NCBI GenBank assembly: GCA_040218045.1
Contig: JAVJQA010000060.1
Coordinates: 180,688-244,687, forward strand
From: Marinoscillum sp040218045
GTDB lineage: Bacteria; Bacteroidota; Bacteroidia; Cytophagales; Cyclobacteriaceae
Reading direction: 5' to 3'
DNA length: 64,000 bases
Part shown: positions 1 through 8,854 of the stretch, in pieces
Layout of the letters: each line of letters starts with the position of its first letter
How positions within the stretch are numbered: the first letter of the stretch is position 1
Translations under genes and position numbers: made by a program
The notes under the pieces: model-generated
What the model was told of the DNA's origin: nothing
Seen by the model: only the letters and a program-made list of their open reading frames with translations
The model's database searches: none

Positions 1-36
1 GCTGCAGCTGCTTATGATGAGGTGATTCACATTTAA
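1..36 (+). CDS. 3' end of an unidentified upstream gene
   Basis: The first twelve codons are open and end in TAA at 34-36, giving the C-terminal peptide AAAAYDEVIHI. A terminator-like hairpin follows within 25 bases, which supports this being the real end of a gene that begins outside the window. The peptide is too short to assign a family. Confidence 0.5.
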   Translation, partial: AAAAYDEVIHI

Positions 37-58
37 TTGGATAATCAACAATTGTAAC

Positions 59-93
59 AAAGGTCAGTCCGAATCCAGGCTGGCCTTTTTTTA
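59..93 (+). terminator. Rho-independent terminator of the upstream gene
   Basis: AAGGTCAG at 60-67 pairs with CTGGCCTT at 80-87, allowing one G-T pair, and a run of T follows. It sits just after the stop codon at 34-36 and before the hybrid kinase gene. Confidence 0.75.
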
Positions 94-194
94 TTTACCG
101 GGCCGGGCCTGCTCAAACCCTTGCTTCAAACTACCACTTATTGGTAAATATTAATTATTTTCAAGGTTCGTTTTAAACTCCACCCGAGCCCTTA

Positions 195-2417
195 ATGATG
201 TACCTCAGTGATCATGAACAAACACAAAAAGTCAACAGTCTACTCGATGAGGCTTATCAAAGTCGGGTAAACGACTTGAAGAAGAGCATCATGCTGGCAA
301 GTGATGCTCTGGAGCTCAGCATCAAGATGGATGAGACAAGCCTTATAGCCAGGTGTAAATCCAGACTTTCACTTTTTTATATGATTTGTGGTGAGTATGC
401 CCGGTCTATGGAGCTAGGTGAAGAAGCAATAGGTTTGTTTGAAGTGATAGAAGATGATCAGGGTATTGCAGATTCCAAATACAATATCGCCAGCATCTAC
501 TACAAGACCGACAATTTCCATTTGGGATTGATCTATATGATTGATTGCCTGGAAATTTACCGTCGGTTGGAAGACTATCACAATCAAGCCCGGGTCCAGA
601 AGTCTTTGGGTACAATCTATGAGTATTTTGGGGATGAAAAGAGTGCTATTTTAGCGTATGAACATTCCATAGAAGCCGCACGAAAGGTCAGTGATCTTAA
701 TTTGGAATCAAACGTTTACAATCCTCTTTCGGGGATTTATCTCAATCAGAATAATATAGAGAAAGCCTCGGAACTCATTGAGAAGTCAATCCATATGAAG
801 ACGCAGACCAATGACGTCCGTGGTTTGGCTTTTGCCCTCTATGGAAAAGCCAAGGTATATGTGAAGCGCAAGCAGTATGATCTGGCGGAACAAACCTTTA
901 AAGAATCTGAGCAGATCCATAAAGAAATGGGAGAAAAGCTCGGTTCCGGAATGTGCTTTCATAAACTTGGCCAACTTTATGTAGAAACCAGGGAATTTGA
1001 TAAGGCCGAGCAGATGCTTAATCATGCCATAAGATTTTCGGCAGAGTATAATATCGTCATCACCAAGTTTAAGTGTAATTACCTGATGTACAAGCTCTTT
1101 AAGCTCCAGGATAATCCCACTGAAGCACTAATCTATTTGGAGCGCTATTTGTCTGAAAAGGAAGGCGTAATCAATACTCAAACACAAAAAGTGATAGAGA
1201 GCTACGAGGCAATTACGACAATGGAGCGGTTGCAAAAAGAAGCTCAGATGCAGCGTGAAAAGGCTGAAATACTGGAGAAAAAAAATAGGGCTGAGCAATC
1301 TTCCAGAGTCAAGCAGGAGTTTCTTTCCACCATGAGCCATGAGATTAGAACTCCCCTCAATGCTGTAATTACAATCACTTCGCTACTTGAGGAACGCGTA
1401 GATGGGGAGGAGAACCAGCTTATTGAATCCCTTAAGTTTTCTGCCAACAACTTGCTGCTCATTATCAATGATATCCTCGATTTCAGCAAGTTGGATTTAG
1501 GGAAAGTGAAACTGGAAAATGATCCTACGGACTTTAAAGGATTGCTGACCAACATCAAAAATACTTATCAAAGCATGGCCCGCGAAAAAGGAGTGGCCAT
1601 CAGTCTTTCCATTGATGAGGATTTAGATAGCTATTATTCTCTGGATGGCACCAAATTGTCCCAGATCATGGGCAACCTGGTGAGCAATGCTATCAAGTTT
1701 ACTGACGAGGGACAAGTAGATATCAATGTAAAGAAGTTGAGTTCTGCGAATGAGCGGGATCAAATTGAAATCTCAGTTGCCGATACCGGTGTAGGCATAC
1801 CAGAAGATTTTCTTGACGAAGTGTTTGATAGCTTTTCTCAACCTCGCTCTTATACCACCAAAAAGCAGGGTGGCTCAGGTTTAGGGTTGGCCATAGTTAA
1901 AAAGCTGATTGATCTGCATGGCAGCAACATTCAGGTAGAAAGTGAATTGGGAAAAGGTTCGAGGTTCTATTTTGAGATCGGTCTGGTAAAATCTGGTGCC
2001 CCAGTCAACACCTCACCCCAAGAGTCTAAGGAACTGCACGGTAAAACAGTGCTGATTGCCGAAGACAATATGATCAATGCGATGGTTTCTATGAAATTGA
2101 TGGGTAATTGGGGGTTGAACACGTCTCATGCCAAAAATGGTTATGAAGCCATAGAGATGGCAAAGGCCAAAAGCTTTGATTTTATCCTGATGGACATACA
2201 TATGCCAGAACTGGATGGATTTGATGCTGCAAGGGAGATAAGGAGTACTATTAATCCTAACACGAAAACCCCTATACTGGCATTGACGGCCGATATTACT
2301 GCGCATCAGCGAAAATTGTTCGAGCCTTATTTTGATGGATTCCTGCTGAAACCGATCGATAAGGAAAAACTCTTTAGTGCGCTTAGTTCTGGAGAATACT
2401 TGTCAGAAGCAAATTGA
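195..2417 (+). CDS. Hybrid histidine kinase with TPR sensor and receiver domain
   Basis: A 740-residue cytosolic sensor kinase. Residues about 30-330 form tetratricopeptide repeats, which probably bind a protein or peptide signal. A charged coiled coil lies at about 340-375. The HisKA domain has the phospho-acceptor His382 in SHEIRTPL, followed by a HATPase with GVGIPEDF and GSGLGLAIVKKL motifs. The C-terminal receiver has Asp667 in FILMDIHMPELDGF. No signal peptide or membrane segment is visible. The predicted path is His382 to Asp667, then possibly an unlinked HPt protein. The gene stands alone on its strand and meets the minus-strand neighbour tail to tail with one base between them. ATG at 195 is used; ATG at 198 is equally possible. 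Confidence 0.9.
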   Translation: MMYLSDHEQTQKVNSLLDEAYQSRVNDLKKSIMLASDALELSIKMDETSLIARCKSRLSLFYMICGEYARSMELGEEAIGLFEVIEDDQGIADSKYNIASIYYKTDNFHLGLIYMIDCLEIYRRLEDYHNQARVQKSLGTIYEYFGDEKSAILAYEHSIEAARKVSDLNLESNVYNPLSGIYLNQNNIEKASELIEKSIHMKTQTNDVRGLAFALYGKAKVYVKRKQYDLAEQTFKESEQIHKEMGEKLGSGMCFHKLGQLYVETREFDKAEQMLNHAIRFSAEYNIVITKFKCNYLMYKLFKLQDNPTEALIYLERYLSEKEGVINTQTQKVIESYEAITTMERLQKEAQMQREKAEILEKKNRAEQSSRVKQEFLSTMSHEIRTPLNAVITITSLLEERVDGEENQLIESLKFSANNLLLIINDILDFSKLDLGKVKLENDPTDFKGLLTNIKNTYQSMAREKGVAISLSIDEDLDSYYSLDGTKLSQIMGNLVSNAIKFTDEGQVDINVKKLSSANERDQIEISVADTGVGIPEDFLDEVFDSFSQPRSYTTKKQGGSGLGLAIVKKLIDLHGSNIQVESELGKGSRFYFEIGLVKSGAPVNTSPQESKELHGKTVLIAEDNMINAMVSMKLMGNWGLNTSHAKNGYEAIEMAKAKSFDFILMDIHMPELDGFDAAREIRSTINPNTKTPILALTADITAHQRKLFEPYFDGFLLKPIDKEKLFSALSSGEYLSEAN

Positions 2418-2418
2418 G

Positions 2419-2631
2419 CTACTTCTTGCCTTTGAGCTTGTCAAGATCTTCCCGGTCTCGCAGTTTTTTATCATCCACATTTTTATTGAGAAACTGATTG
2501 ATTTGGTCAATGGCTATTGTTGATTTCAACTCACCAAACGAATCAATACTCACATCAAAACCTTCCAAATCCTTGTTGACTTTTGGTTTTTGATCTACTT
2601 CCTCTTTTGTTTTTTCTTTTTTCTTTTTCAT
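2419..2631 (-). CDS. Small highly charged protein downstream of gltX
   Basis: A 70-residue protein rich in Lys, Asp and Glu. It opens with a run of lysines, has a short hydrophobic middle (GFDVSIDSFGELKSTIAIDQ) and ends KLKGKK. It follows gltX on the same strand with an 18-base gap, so co-transcription is likely. ATG at 2631 is preferred over the in-frame GTG one codon upstream. I do not recognise a named family. The regular codon pattern and position favour a real gene of unknown function. Confidence 0.6.
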   Translation of the reverse strand: MKKKKEKTKEEVDQKPKVNKDLEGFDVSIDSFGELKSTIAIDQINQFLNKNVDDKKLRDREDLDKLKGKK

Positions 2632-2652
2632 CACGTCAGTTAAAATAGTCTC

Positions 2653-4179
2653 TTACTTTAACTGATCTATTGAGTATTTGATTCGATCATGAACGGCTTT
2701 TCCTCCCATTAGTGAAATTATTTCCATCAAATCTGGCCCTGAGCCTGCTCCGGTAATGACAATTCTCAATGATTGCATGTTTTTACCAGCTTTGATTCCA
2801 TTTTCTTCCATCAGGGTAAAGAAAAGATCCTTGGCTTCTTCAGCGGTGAGTGATTCTTTGGCATTCAATGCATCAGCGTACAGTGTCACTGCTTTTTGAG
2901 CTTCTTCATCCCACTTTTTAGAGACCACTTTTTCGTCATATTCTGTAGGGTTCTGAAAAAGATAAAGTGCATTTGGTGCCATTTCGTGAGGGAAAGTCAC
3001 GCGCTCTTTGAGTAAGTTGACAATAGCGACACCTGTTGCTATTGAGGCAGAGATGTCAAAATTCCCCTGGAGATCAGCCACAACAGTTTGTGCAAGCACT
3101 TCCGGAGAGGTAAGCTTGAGATATTGCTGATTGAACCATTTGGCTTTTTCAATATCAAACTTCGTCCCGGCTTTGTTGACCTTTTCAATACTGAAGGCTT
3201 CGACCAGTTCTTCCTTGCTAAAGATCTCTTGCTCCGAACCTGGGTTCCAACCCAAAAAGCTGAGAAAATTAATAAGTGCTTCTGCTAAATAGCCTTCTTC
3301 TTTGAATCCTTTGGAAAGTTCACCAGTTTCAGGATCCTTCCAGTTGAGCGGGAATATAGGAAAGCCTAATTTATCAGCTGCCCTTTTGCTCAATTTCCCA
3401 TTTCCGTCAGGTTTGAGGATCAGTGGCAAGTGAGCAAACTGTGGCATACTATTTTCGAACCCAAGATATTTGTAAAGAAGCACATGAAGAGGAGCGGATG
3501 GCAACCACTCTTCACCCCGAATCACATGGGTGATTTTCATCAGATGATCATCTACGATATTGGCCAGGTGATAAGTAGGCAGTCCGTCTGACTTCATCAG
3601 CACCTTGTCATCCAGGGTAGATCCGTACACATGTACCCAGCCACGGATCATATCATTAAGCCGAACTTCTTCTTTGGGATCAATTTTAAAACGAATGACA
3701 TATGGTTCGCCTGCGGCCATTTTGGTTTTTACTTCAGCAGCAGAGAGTGTCAGAGAATTACTCATGGTCATTCGGGCGGCAGAGTTGTATTGCGGATTTG
3801 CTACCCCAGCTTCCTTTAATCGTTCGCGCATTTCATCCAGCTCCTCGGGAGTGTCAAATGCATAGTAAGCATTGCCCTCATCTAAAAGTTGCTGTGCATA
3901 TCGCTGATAAATCTCTTTGCGCTCAGACTGTCTATAAGGGGCGTGATCTCCGCCGTTCCAGGGGCTTTCGTCGGGTTGGATCCCACACCATTCAAGTGAT
4001 TCTTTGATGTACTCCTCTGCACCTTCCACAAATCTGGTCTGATCCGTGTCCTCTATTCTCAAAAGAAATTGACCACCATGCTTTTTAGCAAAGAGGTAGT
4101 TGAATAAGGCTGTTCGTACACCTCCAATATGTAATGCTCCTGTTGGACTAGGAGCAAATCTCACTCTTACTTGATCCAT
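2653..4179 (-). CDS. gltX: Glutamyl-tRNA synthetase
   Basis: A 508-residue class I aminoacyl-tRNA synthetase that charges tRNA(Glu) with glutamate in the cytosol. The N-terminus has the HIGH-type signature as HIGG at residues 17-20 within RFAPSPTGALHIGGVRTALF. A KMSKS-type loop reads KLSKR at about residue 262. The C-terminal anticodon-binding helical domain is complete, and the length is normal for bacterial GltX. It lies downstream of ridA and a membrane-protein gene on the same strand, separated from the latter by about 95 bases. Confidence 0.98.
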   Translation of the reverse strand: MDQVRVRFAPSPTGALHIGGVRTALFNYLFAKKHGGQFLLRIEDTDQTRFVEGAEEYIKESLEWCGIQPDESPWNGGDHAPYRQSERKEIYQRYAQQLLDEGNAYYAFDTPEELDEMRERLKEAGVANPQYNSAARMTMSNSLTLSAAEVKTKMAAGEPYVIRFKIDPKEEVRLNDMIRGWVHVYGSTLDDKVLMKSDGLPTYHLANIVDDHLMKITHVIRGEEWLPSAPLHVLLYKYLGFENSMPQFAHLPLILKPDGNGKLSKRAADKLGFPIFPLNWKDPETGELSKGFKEEGYLAEALINFLSFLGWNPGSEQEIFSKEELVEAFSIEKVNKAGTKFDIEKAKWFNQQYLKLTSPEVLAQTVVADLQGNFDISASIATGVAIVNLLKERVTFPHEMAPNALYLFQNPTEYDEKVVSKKWDEEAQKAVTLYADALNAKESLTAEEAKDLFFTLMEENGIKAGKNMQSLRIVITGAGSGPDLMEIISLMGGKAVHDRIKYSIDQLK

Positions 4180-4274
4180 TTGCTTGGGTTACTTTTTTCG
4201 GAGTGCAAAGCTATCAAATACCTAATACTTAAGAGAACCTCTTTGTTTTTATTGCATAGATTACAAATGATTCT

Positions 4275-4745
4275 CTATTGTTTTGGCCCTTCGAGTAGCT
4301 CTTCCAGTTGGCTCACAGATCGTTGGGCATGTTTGTGGAAGTTGGTGGTCAGGATCAGGTAATTAAGCGCCCCTAATCCAAATGATATTAATCCTGCCAA
4401 TCTCAGGTTGGCCATTAAAAAAAGGATCATTCCAATGACTACAGAGAGTAGTGTGAAAGCCCTGAGGAAGAGTACCGCAGCAGGAAATAACTTCATTTTG
4501 AGAAATAATATACTGCCATGAGAAGTTTCTTCCAACTGGCCAATGATTAGTGGCAAAGCATTTTGAGGTGTTTTTACAACGGTTGAAATCCGAAATCCAT
4601 TTTCTGAGACCTTACCATTGAACAGTGGCTTTTCTGTGATGAACGCCGAACCTACTTCCTGTGTATAATTAGCGATCCGTGTGAGCAGGTCGGCTTTTGT
4701 GAAGCCAGTAACAATGGTGTGCTCGCGAGATGGCCAAAGTTTCAT
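4275..4745 (-). CDS. Two-helix membrane protein of unknown function
   Basis: A 156-residue protein with a soluble N-terminal half of about 80 residues. Two adjacent hydrophobic segments follow at roughly 88-112 and 113-132 (FLRAFTLLSVVIGMILFLMA, then LAGLISFGLGALNYLIL), with a short charged tail. It overlaps the ridA stop in a TAATG arrangement, so it is translationally coupled to ridA. I recognise no family. The soluble half probably faces the cytoplasm because no signal peptide precedes it. Confidence 0.75.
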   Translation of the reverse strand: MKLWPSREHTIVTGFTKADLLTRIANYTQEVGSAFITEKPLFNGKVSENGFRISTVVKTPQNALPLIIGQLEETSHGSILFLKMKLFPAAVLFLRAFTLLSVVIGMILFLMANLRLAGLISFGLGALNYLILTTNFHKHAQRSVSQLEELLEGPKQ

Positions 4746-5122
4746 TAGAGATAGGCAATACAGCTTATTTCCACATTCACATCTTTCGGTAGCCGGCTTA
4801 CTTCCACAGTTTCCCTGGCTGGAGGTTCTGAATCAAAGTACGTTCCATATACGCCATTGATCACCGTGAAATTGTCCATGTTTTTTACAAAAATGCTACA
4901 CTTGATCACTTGTGAGAAATCAGCTCCGGCTTCCTGCAGGATCAGCGCAAGGTTTTTCATCACCTGGTTGGTTTCATGTTCTATGTTATCAGTAACAAGC
5001 TTGCCCGAAGACTGATCGATGGCTATTTGACCAGAAATGTAAAGTGTATTGTTGTGGATGACCGCCTGGCTGTAAGGGCCAATTGGTGCTGGTGCTTCCT
5101 TGGAATTGACTATTTTTTTCAT
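4745..5122 (-). CDS. ridA: RidA family enamine/imine deaminase
   Basis: A 125-residue member of the RidA/YjgF family. These proteins hydrolyse reactive enamine and imine intermediates, such as 2-aminoacrylate from PLP-dependent dehydratases, to 2-oxo acids and ammonia. The family signatures APIGPYSQA near the start, YISGQI, and the C-terminal PPARETVEVSRLP are present. The last carries the arginine (about 105) that binds the carboxylate in active members. The length is typical, and the protein is expected to form a cytosolic trimer. It is the first gene of the minus-strand group leading to gltX. Confidence 0.95.
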   Translation of the reverse strand: MKKIVNSKEAPAPIGPYSQAVIHNNTLYISGQIAIDQSSGKLVTDNIEHETNQVMKNLALILQEAGADFSQVIKCSIFVKNMDNFTVINGVYGTYFDSEPPARETVEVSRLPKDVNVEISCIAYL

Positions 5123-5279
5123 AGGTTGAAAATTTACTATAAAATTTTGGGCCGTCCTGAATTACCATTAATTTTTGTGCAAAATCCCTGAAGTTTTAGA
5201 CTGAAAGGTCTTGAATCCGTTTCATGCCGACAAGGGTATTGAGTTGGGAAATGCCGGATGATTCCCTAAATTTCATGTT

Positions 5280-5918
5280 ATGAGGAATGCCAAATTATAT
5301 CGTATCGCAGGGATTTTGAGTTTGGTAACAATAGGTTACAATTTGATAGAAGGGGTGGTATCAACCCTCTATGGAGCTTCTGATGAAACGCTTGCTTTAT
5401 TTGGATTTGGAGTGGACAGCTTCGTGGAGGTTCTTTCTGGTGTTGGGGTATTCCATATGATCTGGAGAATGAAGAAGAACCCAATTGACAAGCGAGATCA
5501 ATTTGAAGTATTTGCGCTTAGGATAACCGGTTTTGCGTTTTACATCCTAGTGGTTGGATTGATTTTAGGATCGATTTTGACAGTAATTTTCAAGGCACAG
5601 CCCCAAACAACCATGGTTGGAATAATTATTTCGAGTATATCAATAATTACCATGTATTTTCTTTATAAAACCAAACTCAAGGTAGGAAGGGAATTGCAAA
5701 GTCAACCAATTGTATCTGACGCCAATTGCACGAAAACCTGTTTTTATCTTTCCTTTATATTGCTGGGTTCCAGTGTTATCTATCATTTCTTCAACATCCC
5801 TTTTATTGATACGGTTGGTAGCTTGGGCATTGCTTATTATGCTTATAGAGAGGGTAGAGAGGCTTTTGAAAAGGCCAGGTCAAAAAGCCTAAGCTGTGGT
5901 GATCAGTGCTGTGAGTGA
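5280..5918 (+). CDS. CDF-like membrane protein with Cys-rich tail, next to arsR
   Basis: A 212-residue polytopic membrane protein of five or six helices. The segment GFGVDSFVEVLSG resembles the helix of cation diffusion facilitators that carries the metal-binding Asp. The C-terminus ends CGDQCCE, a probable soft-metal binding tail. CDF proteins are usually near 300 residues, so this is a short version without the cytoplasmic domain. It lies just upstream of arsR on the same strand but outside the arsR operator, so it may be an older part of the metal island. The transported ion cannot be decided from the sequence; Zn-type cations or the thiophilic metals sensed by the ArsR neighbour are candidates. 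Confidence 0.75.
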   Translation: MRNAKLYRIAGILSLVTIGYNLIEGVVSTLYGASDETLALFGFGVDSFVEVLSGVGVFHMIWRMKKNPIDKRDQFEVFALRITGFAFYILVVGLILGSILTVIFKAQPQTTMVGIIISSISIITMYFLYKTKLKVGRELQSQPIVSDANCTKTCFYLSFILLGSSVIYHFFNIPFIDTVGSLGIAYYAYREGREAFEKARSKSLSCGDQCCE

Positions 5919-5965
5919 ACTTCACAATTATTTAACGCCATAGTTGGACTTAATTATCATGAGTC

Positions 5966-5985
5966 ATCGTATTATTGCAATAACA
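5966..5985. promoter_or_regulatory. ArsR operator, copy 1
   Basis: ATCGTATTATTGCAATAACA lies 10 bases before the preferred arsR start. It contains the perfect 12-bp palindrome TTATTGCAATAA at 5972-5983. Eighteen of its 20 bases recur upstream of the reductase gene at 6346. This is the expected arrangement for an autoregulating ArsR repressor. Confidence 0.7.
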
Positions 5986-5994
5986 TATTTTAAT

Positions 5995-6327
5995 ATGGGA
6001 GTCACAAAAACAGATCTTTTCTCACAAGTTCAGAATGATATAGCCGTAGCTGCAAAGGCATTTTCACACCCGGCGCGGGTAGCGATTATCCAGTATTTGC
6101 TAAAGTCTAATGCCTGTATCAATGGAGATTTGGTACTGGAATTGGGCCTGGCTCAAGCAACCATCAGTCAGCACCTTAGAGAGCTAAAGGAGATTGGCAT
6201 TATACAAGGGACTATTGAAGGGTCTAGGATAAGCTATTGCATTAATCCTGACAGATGGGGACAGATCAAAAATCAGTTCAATCAAATCTTTGATCAGTTT
6301 GAGTCTCCAAAAGGTCAGTGTTGCTAA
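5995..6327 (+). CDS. arsR: ArsR/SmtB family metalloid-responsive repressor
   Basis: A winged-helix repressor of 110 residues when started at ATG 5995. The in-frame TTG at 5944 would add 17 residues but would place the operator inside the coding region, so it is rejected. The helix-turn-helix includes LGLAQATISQHLRELKEIGI. The protein ends GQCC, a vicinal Cys pair that, with the Cys in NACINGD, could bind As(III) and release DNA. It is the first gene of the arsR-reductase-exported paralogue-acr3 unit, with matching operators before it and after it. Confidence 0.92.
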   Translation: MGVTKTDLFSQVQNDIAVAAKAFSHPARVAIIQYLLKSNACINGDLVLELGLAQATISQHLRELKEIGIIQGTIEGSRISYCINPDRWGQIKNQFNQIFDQFESPKGQCC

Positions 6328-6345
6328 AAAAATTTGATTAAACCA

Positions 6346-6365
6346 ATCGTAATATTACAATAACA
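6346..6365. promoter_or_regulatory. ArsR operator, copy 2
   Basis: ATCGTAATATTACAATAACA lies between the arsR stop and the reductase start, 5 bases before ATG 6371. It matches copy 1 at 18 of 20 positions and contains the perfect palindrome GTAATATTAC at 6349-6358. It probably gives the downstream genes a second ArsR-controlled promoter. Confidence 0.7.
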
Positions 6366-6370
6366 GTTTA

Positions 6371-7015
6371 ATGATGACAAAAAAACTATCCCTTTTTCCA
6401 GCACTTGAGTCCACCACACAGGAGATATTGGAAATCCCTGTTTCTGAGTCACGAAAAGAAGTTCTTCAAACATTAATCGATTACATACAGGGCAAAATTG
6501 ATCAGGGCGAAGCGGTCAATCTAAACTTTATATGTACCCACAATTCACGCAGAAGTCAGTTTTCGCAGATTTGGGCGCAAACAGCGGCTGATTATTTTGG
6601 AGTACCTGCTCAGTGTTTTTCTGGTGGTGTGGAGGTTACCGCCTTCAATGATCGTGCGGTTGATTCTATTAAAAGGAATGGCTTTAAGGTTTCTTCCAAA
6701 GGTGACTCCAATCCAATTTATGAAGTGTCACATTCAGAAAACGGAGAACCAATTATTGCCTTTTCAAAGGTCTTTGATGATCCGGTCAACAGTGCGGATC
6801 AGTTTGCAGCCGTAATGACCTGCTCACATGCTGATGAAAACTGCCCATTTATCCCGGGAACTGAAAAACGAATCCCGGTCCGTTACAATGATCCGAAGGA
6901 ATTTGATGATACACCGCAGGAAGCCGAAAAGTATGATGAAAGGTCAATGCAAATAGCCTCAGAAATGTTTTACGTATTCTCCAAAATCAATACTCACCAT
7001 AATGAAAGCAATTAA
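6371..7015 (+). CDS. arsC: Arsenate reductase of the low-molecular-weight phosphatase fold
   Basis: A 214-residue cytosolic protein that probably reduces arsenate to arsenite using thiols. The P-loop CTHNSRRS carries the nucleophile Cys55 and the CX5R arginine. Further cysteines in MTCSHADENCPFIPG could relay the disulfide. The N-terminal 45 residues form an extra helix not found in minimal LMW phosphatases. Annotation pipelines often call this family protein-tyrosine-phosphatase; arsenate as substrate is inferred from ArsR and Acr3 next to it. Its stop overlaps the start of the next gene by 14 bases. Decayed copies of its 3' end occur at 20986 and 25175. Confidence 0.88.
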   Translation: MMTKKLSLFPALESTTQEILEIPVSESRKEVLQTLIDYIQGKIDQGEAVNLNFICTHNSRRSQFSQIWAQTAADYFGVPAQCFSGGVEVTAFNDRAVDSIKRNGFKVSSKGDSNPIYEVSHSENGEPIIAFSKVFDDPVNSADQFAAVMTCSHADENCPFIPGTEKRIPVRYNDPKEFDDTPQEAEKYDERSMQIASEMFYVFSKINTHHNESN

Positions 7016-7727
7016 AATCATCTGCCTGATTGGCCTGGTTCTGATATTTAATCACACCAAAGCTCAACTTAAAATTGAGATCAATGATAAACTACAGGAT
7101 TACACAAGGGATGTTATTCAGAATTTGGAAGATATTCCTGAAGAGAGAAAGGCAAGCCTGAAAGACGTAGGGGATTTTCTAGTCAACAAGGTCAGGGAAA
7201 ATGGCTCATATGACGTTCTATTTGTCTGTACTCACAATTCGCGTAGAAGTCATCTGGCTGATACATGGTTTAAGTACGCACTTTTGTTCTATGGAGTGGA
7301 TAGTCTGGAATCTTACTCTGGGGGATTGGAAGAAACTGCCTTTAATAAGAACGCAATTGCTGCTTTGGAAAGGGCTGGATTCACGATTCACTACAGCAGG
7401 GAAGTAGACAACCCGGCAGTGGCCATAACCCCGGGATTGTACCCTGTCTGGAGGATGAAATCTAAAGTGTATTCCAATAAGGTAAATCCTAAATCTGATT
7501 TTGTGGCCATCATGGTCTGTTCGGATGCTGATCAATCATGTCCACTGGTGCCTGGAGCTTCAGGAAGGTTTGCTTTGGCTTATAATGATCCGAGGTATTT
7601 TGACAGCACACCCGCACAAGACATGAAGTATGATCAAACGGCCAAAGAGATTGCCATTGAGATGTTTTATCTGGCTGATTATATGAAAAGTCAGCAGATT
7701 CGAAAATTGGAAGTAACCAAAAGATAA
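7002..7727 (+). CDS. Exported LMW-phosphatase-like arsenate reductase homologue
   Basis: A 241-residue paralogue of the preceding protein with a Sec signal peptide of about 21 residues (basic MKAIK, a hydrophobic stretch, then a site near TKAQ). The P-loop CTHNSRRS with Cys76 is intact, as are the downstream Cys pair in VCSDADQSCPLVPG and the PRYFDSTP region. Export of this fold is unusual because arsenate reduction normally uses cytosolic thioredoxin or glutathione. It may act on arsenate or a phosphoprotein in the periplasm, or bind a ligand. The 14-base overlap with the upstream gene indicates coupled translation. Catalytic activity is not shown by sequence alone. Confidence 0.85.
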   Translation: MKAIKIICLIGLVLIFNHTKAQLKIEINDKLQDYTRDVIQNLEDIPEERKASLKDVGDFLVNKVRENGSYDVLFVCTHNSRRSHLADTWFKYALLFYGVDSLESYSGGLEETAFNKNAIAALERAGFTIHYSREVDNPAVAITPGLYPVWRMKSKVYSNKVNPKSDFVAIMVCSDADQSCPLVPGASGRFALAYNDPRYFDSTPAQDMKYDQTAKEIAIEMFYLADYMKSQQIRKLEVTKR

Positions 7728-7731
7728 GAGA

Positions 7732-8787
7732 TTGACTAAAAAGAAACTTAATTTTCTCGATCAGTATTTGACCCTGTGGATATTTCTGGCCATGCTGCTT
7801 GGCGTATCCATAGGATATTTTTTCCCTTCATCATCTACTTTCATCAATACCTTTAGCAGTGGAAGTACCAACATCCCGATAGCTGTTGGGCTGATACTGA
7901 TGATGTACCCGCCACTGGCCAAAGTTGATTATAGGCTTCTGCCCCGGGTATTTCGCAATGTGAAGGTGCTTTCTATCTCCCTTCTGCTCAACTGGATCAT
8001 CGGCCCGGCGCTGATGTTTGCTTTGGCCTTGATCTTCCTCCAGGATTACCCGGAGTATATGGTGGGGCTGATATTGATCGGTTTGGCGCGCTGTATTGCC
8101 ATGGTTTTGGTATGGAATGACCTGGCCGAAGGCAGTAGTGAATATGGCGCCGGACTGGTGGCCTTAAATAGTATTTTCCAGGTATTTGCCTATAGTTTTT
8201 ATGCATGGCTGTTCATTGCTGTTTTGCCTCCTTACTTTGGTTTTGATGGGGCAATAGTCAATATATCCATTGCTACCATAGCAGCAAGCGTGGCGATTTA
8301 CCTGGGTATCCCTTTTCTGGCAGGTTTGCTCAGTAGGATAATTTTGGTAAGGTGGAGGGGTGAGAACTGGTACAAAACAAAATTTATCCCGACTATATCA
8401 CCCATTACACTAATCGCCCTGCTGTTTACTATTGTGGTTATGTTCTCATTGAAAGGGGAGTTGATTGTGGAAATCCCGATGGATGTAATACGGGTCGGAA
8501 TACCTCTGTTAATTTATTTCACTTTGATGTTCCTCATCAGTTTTTTCATTAGCAAAGCGATTGGAGCGGAGTACGACAAAAACGCTTCTATTTCATTTAC
8601 TGCCGCAGGCAACAATTTTGAATTGGCGATTGCAGTAGCTATAGCAGTTTTTGGTCTTGACTCAGGTCAGGCATTTGTAGGTGTGGTGGGTCCATTGATA
8701 GAAGTGCCGGCCTTGATTCTTTTGGTTCGGGTGGCGTTTTGGCTGAGGAAGAAGTATTACAGCCTACCCGACATTCCTTCTTCTTAA
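7732..8787 (+). CDS. acr3: ACR3 family arsenite efflux permease
   Basis: A 351-residue inner-membrane protein with about ten hydrophobic helices that exports As(III) driven by the proton gradient. The conserved Cys121 in ARCIAMVLVWNDLAEG is the family's essential thiolate-binding residue, and the EGSSEYGAGLVALNSIFQ and FTAAGNNFELAIAVAIAVFG motifs are present. A TTG at 7732, four bases after the previous stop, is the likely start; no nearby ATG preserves the N-terminal sequence. It completes the ars operon. A relic of its 3' end is found at 21019-21104. Confidence 0.95.
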   Translation: MTKKKLNFLDQYLTLWIFLAMLLGVSIGYFFPSSSTFINTFSSGSTNIPIAVGLILMMYPPLAKVDYRLLPRVFRNVKVLSISLLLNWIIGPALMFALALIFLQDYPEYMVGLILIGLARCIAMVLVWNDLAEGSSEYGAGLVALNSIFQVFAYSFYAWLFIAVLPPYFGFDGAIVNISIATIAASVAIYLGIPFLAGLLSRIILVRWRGENWYKTKFIPTISPITLIALLFTIVVMFSLKGELIVEIPMDVIRVGIPLLIYFTLMFLISFFISKAIGAEYDKNASISFTAAGNNFELAIAVAIAVFGLDSGQAFVGVVGPLIEVPALILLVRVAFWLRKKYYSLPDIPSS

Positions 8788-8854
8788 AGCACATAACCAT
8801 TATTAGTAAAAAAACAGCTGGGTTGGAGAGATGATAAAAATCATACGGACTTAA

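Noticed and set aside
5944..5994. Longer N-terminus for ArsR
   Set aside because: It would need a TTG start and place the operator within the coding sequence.
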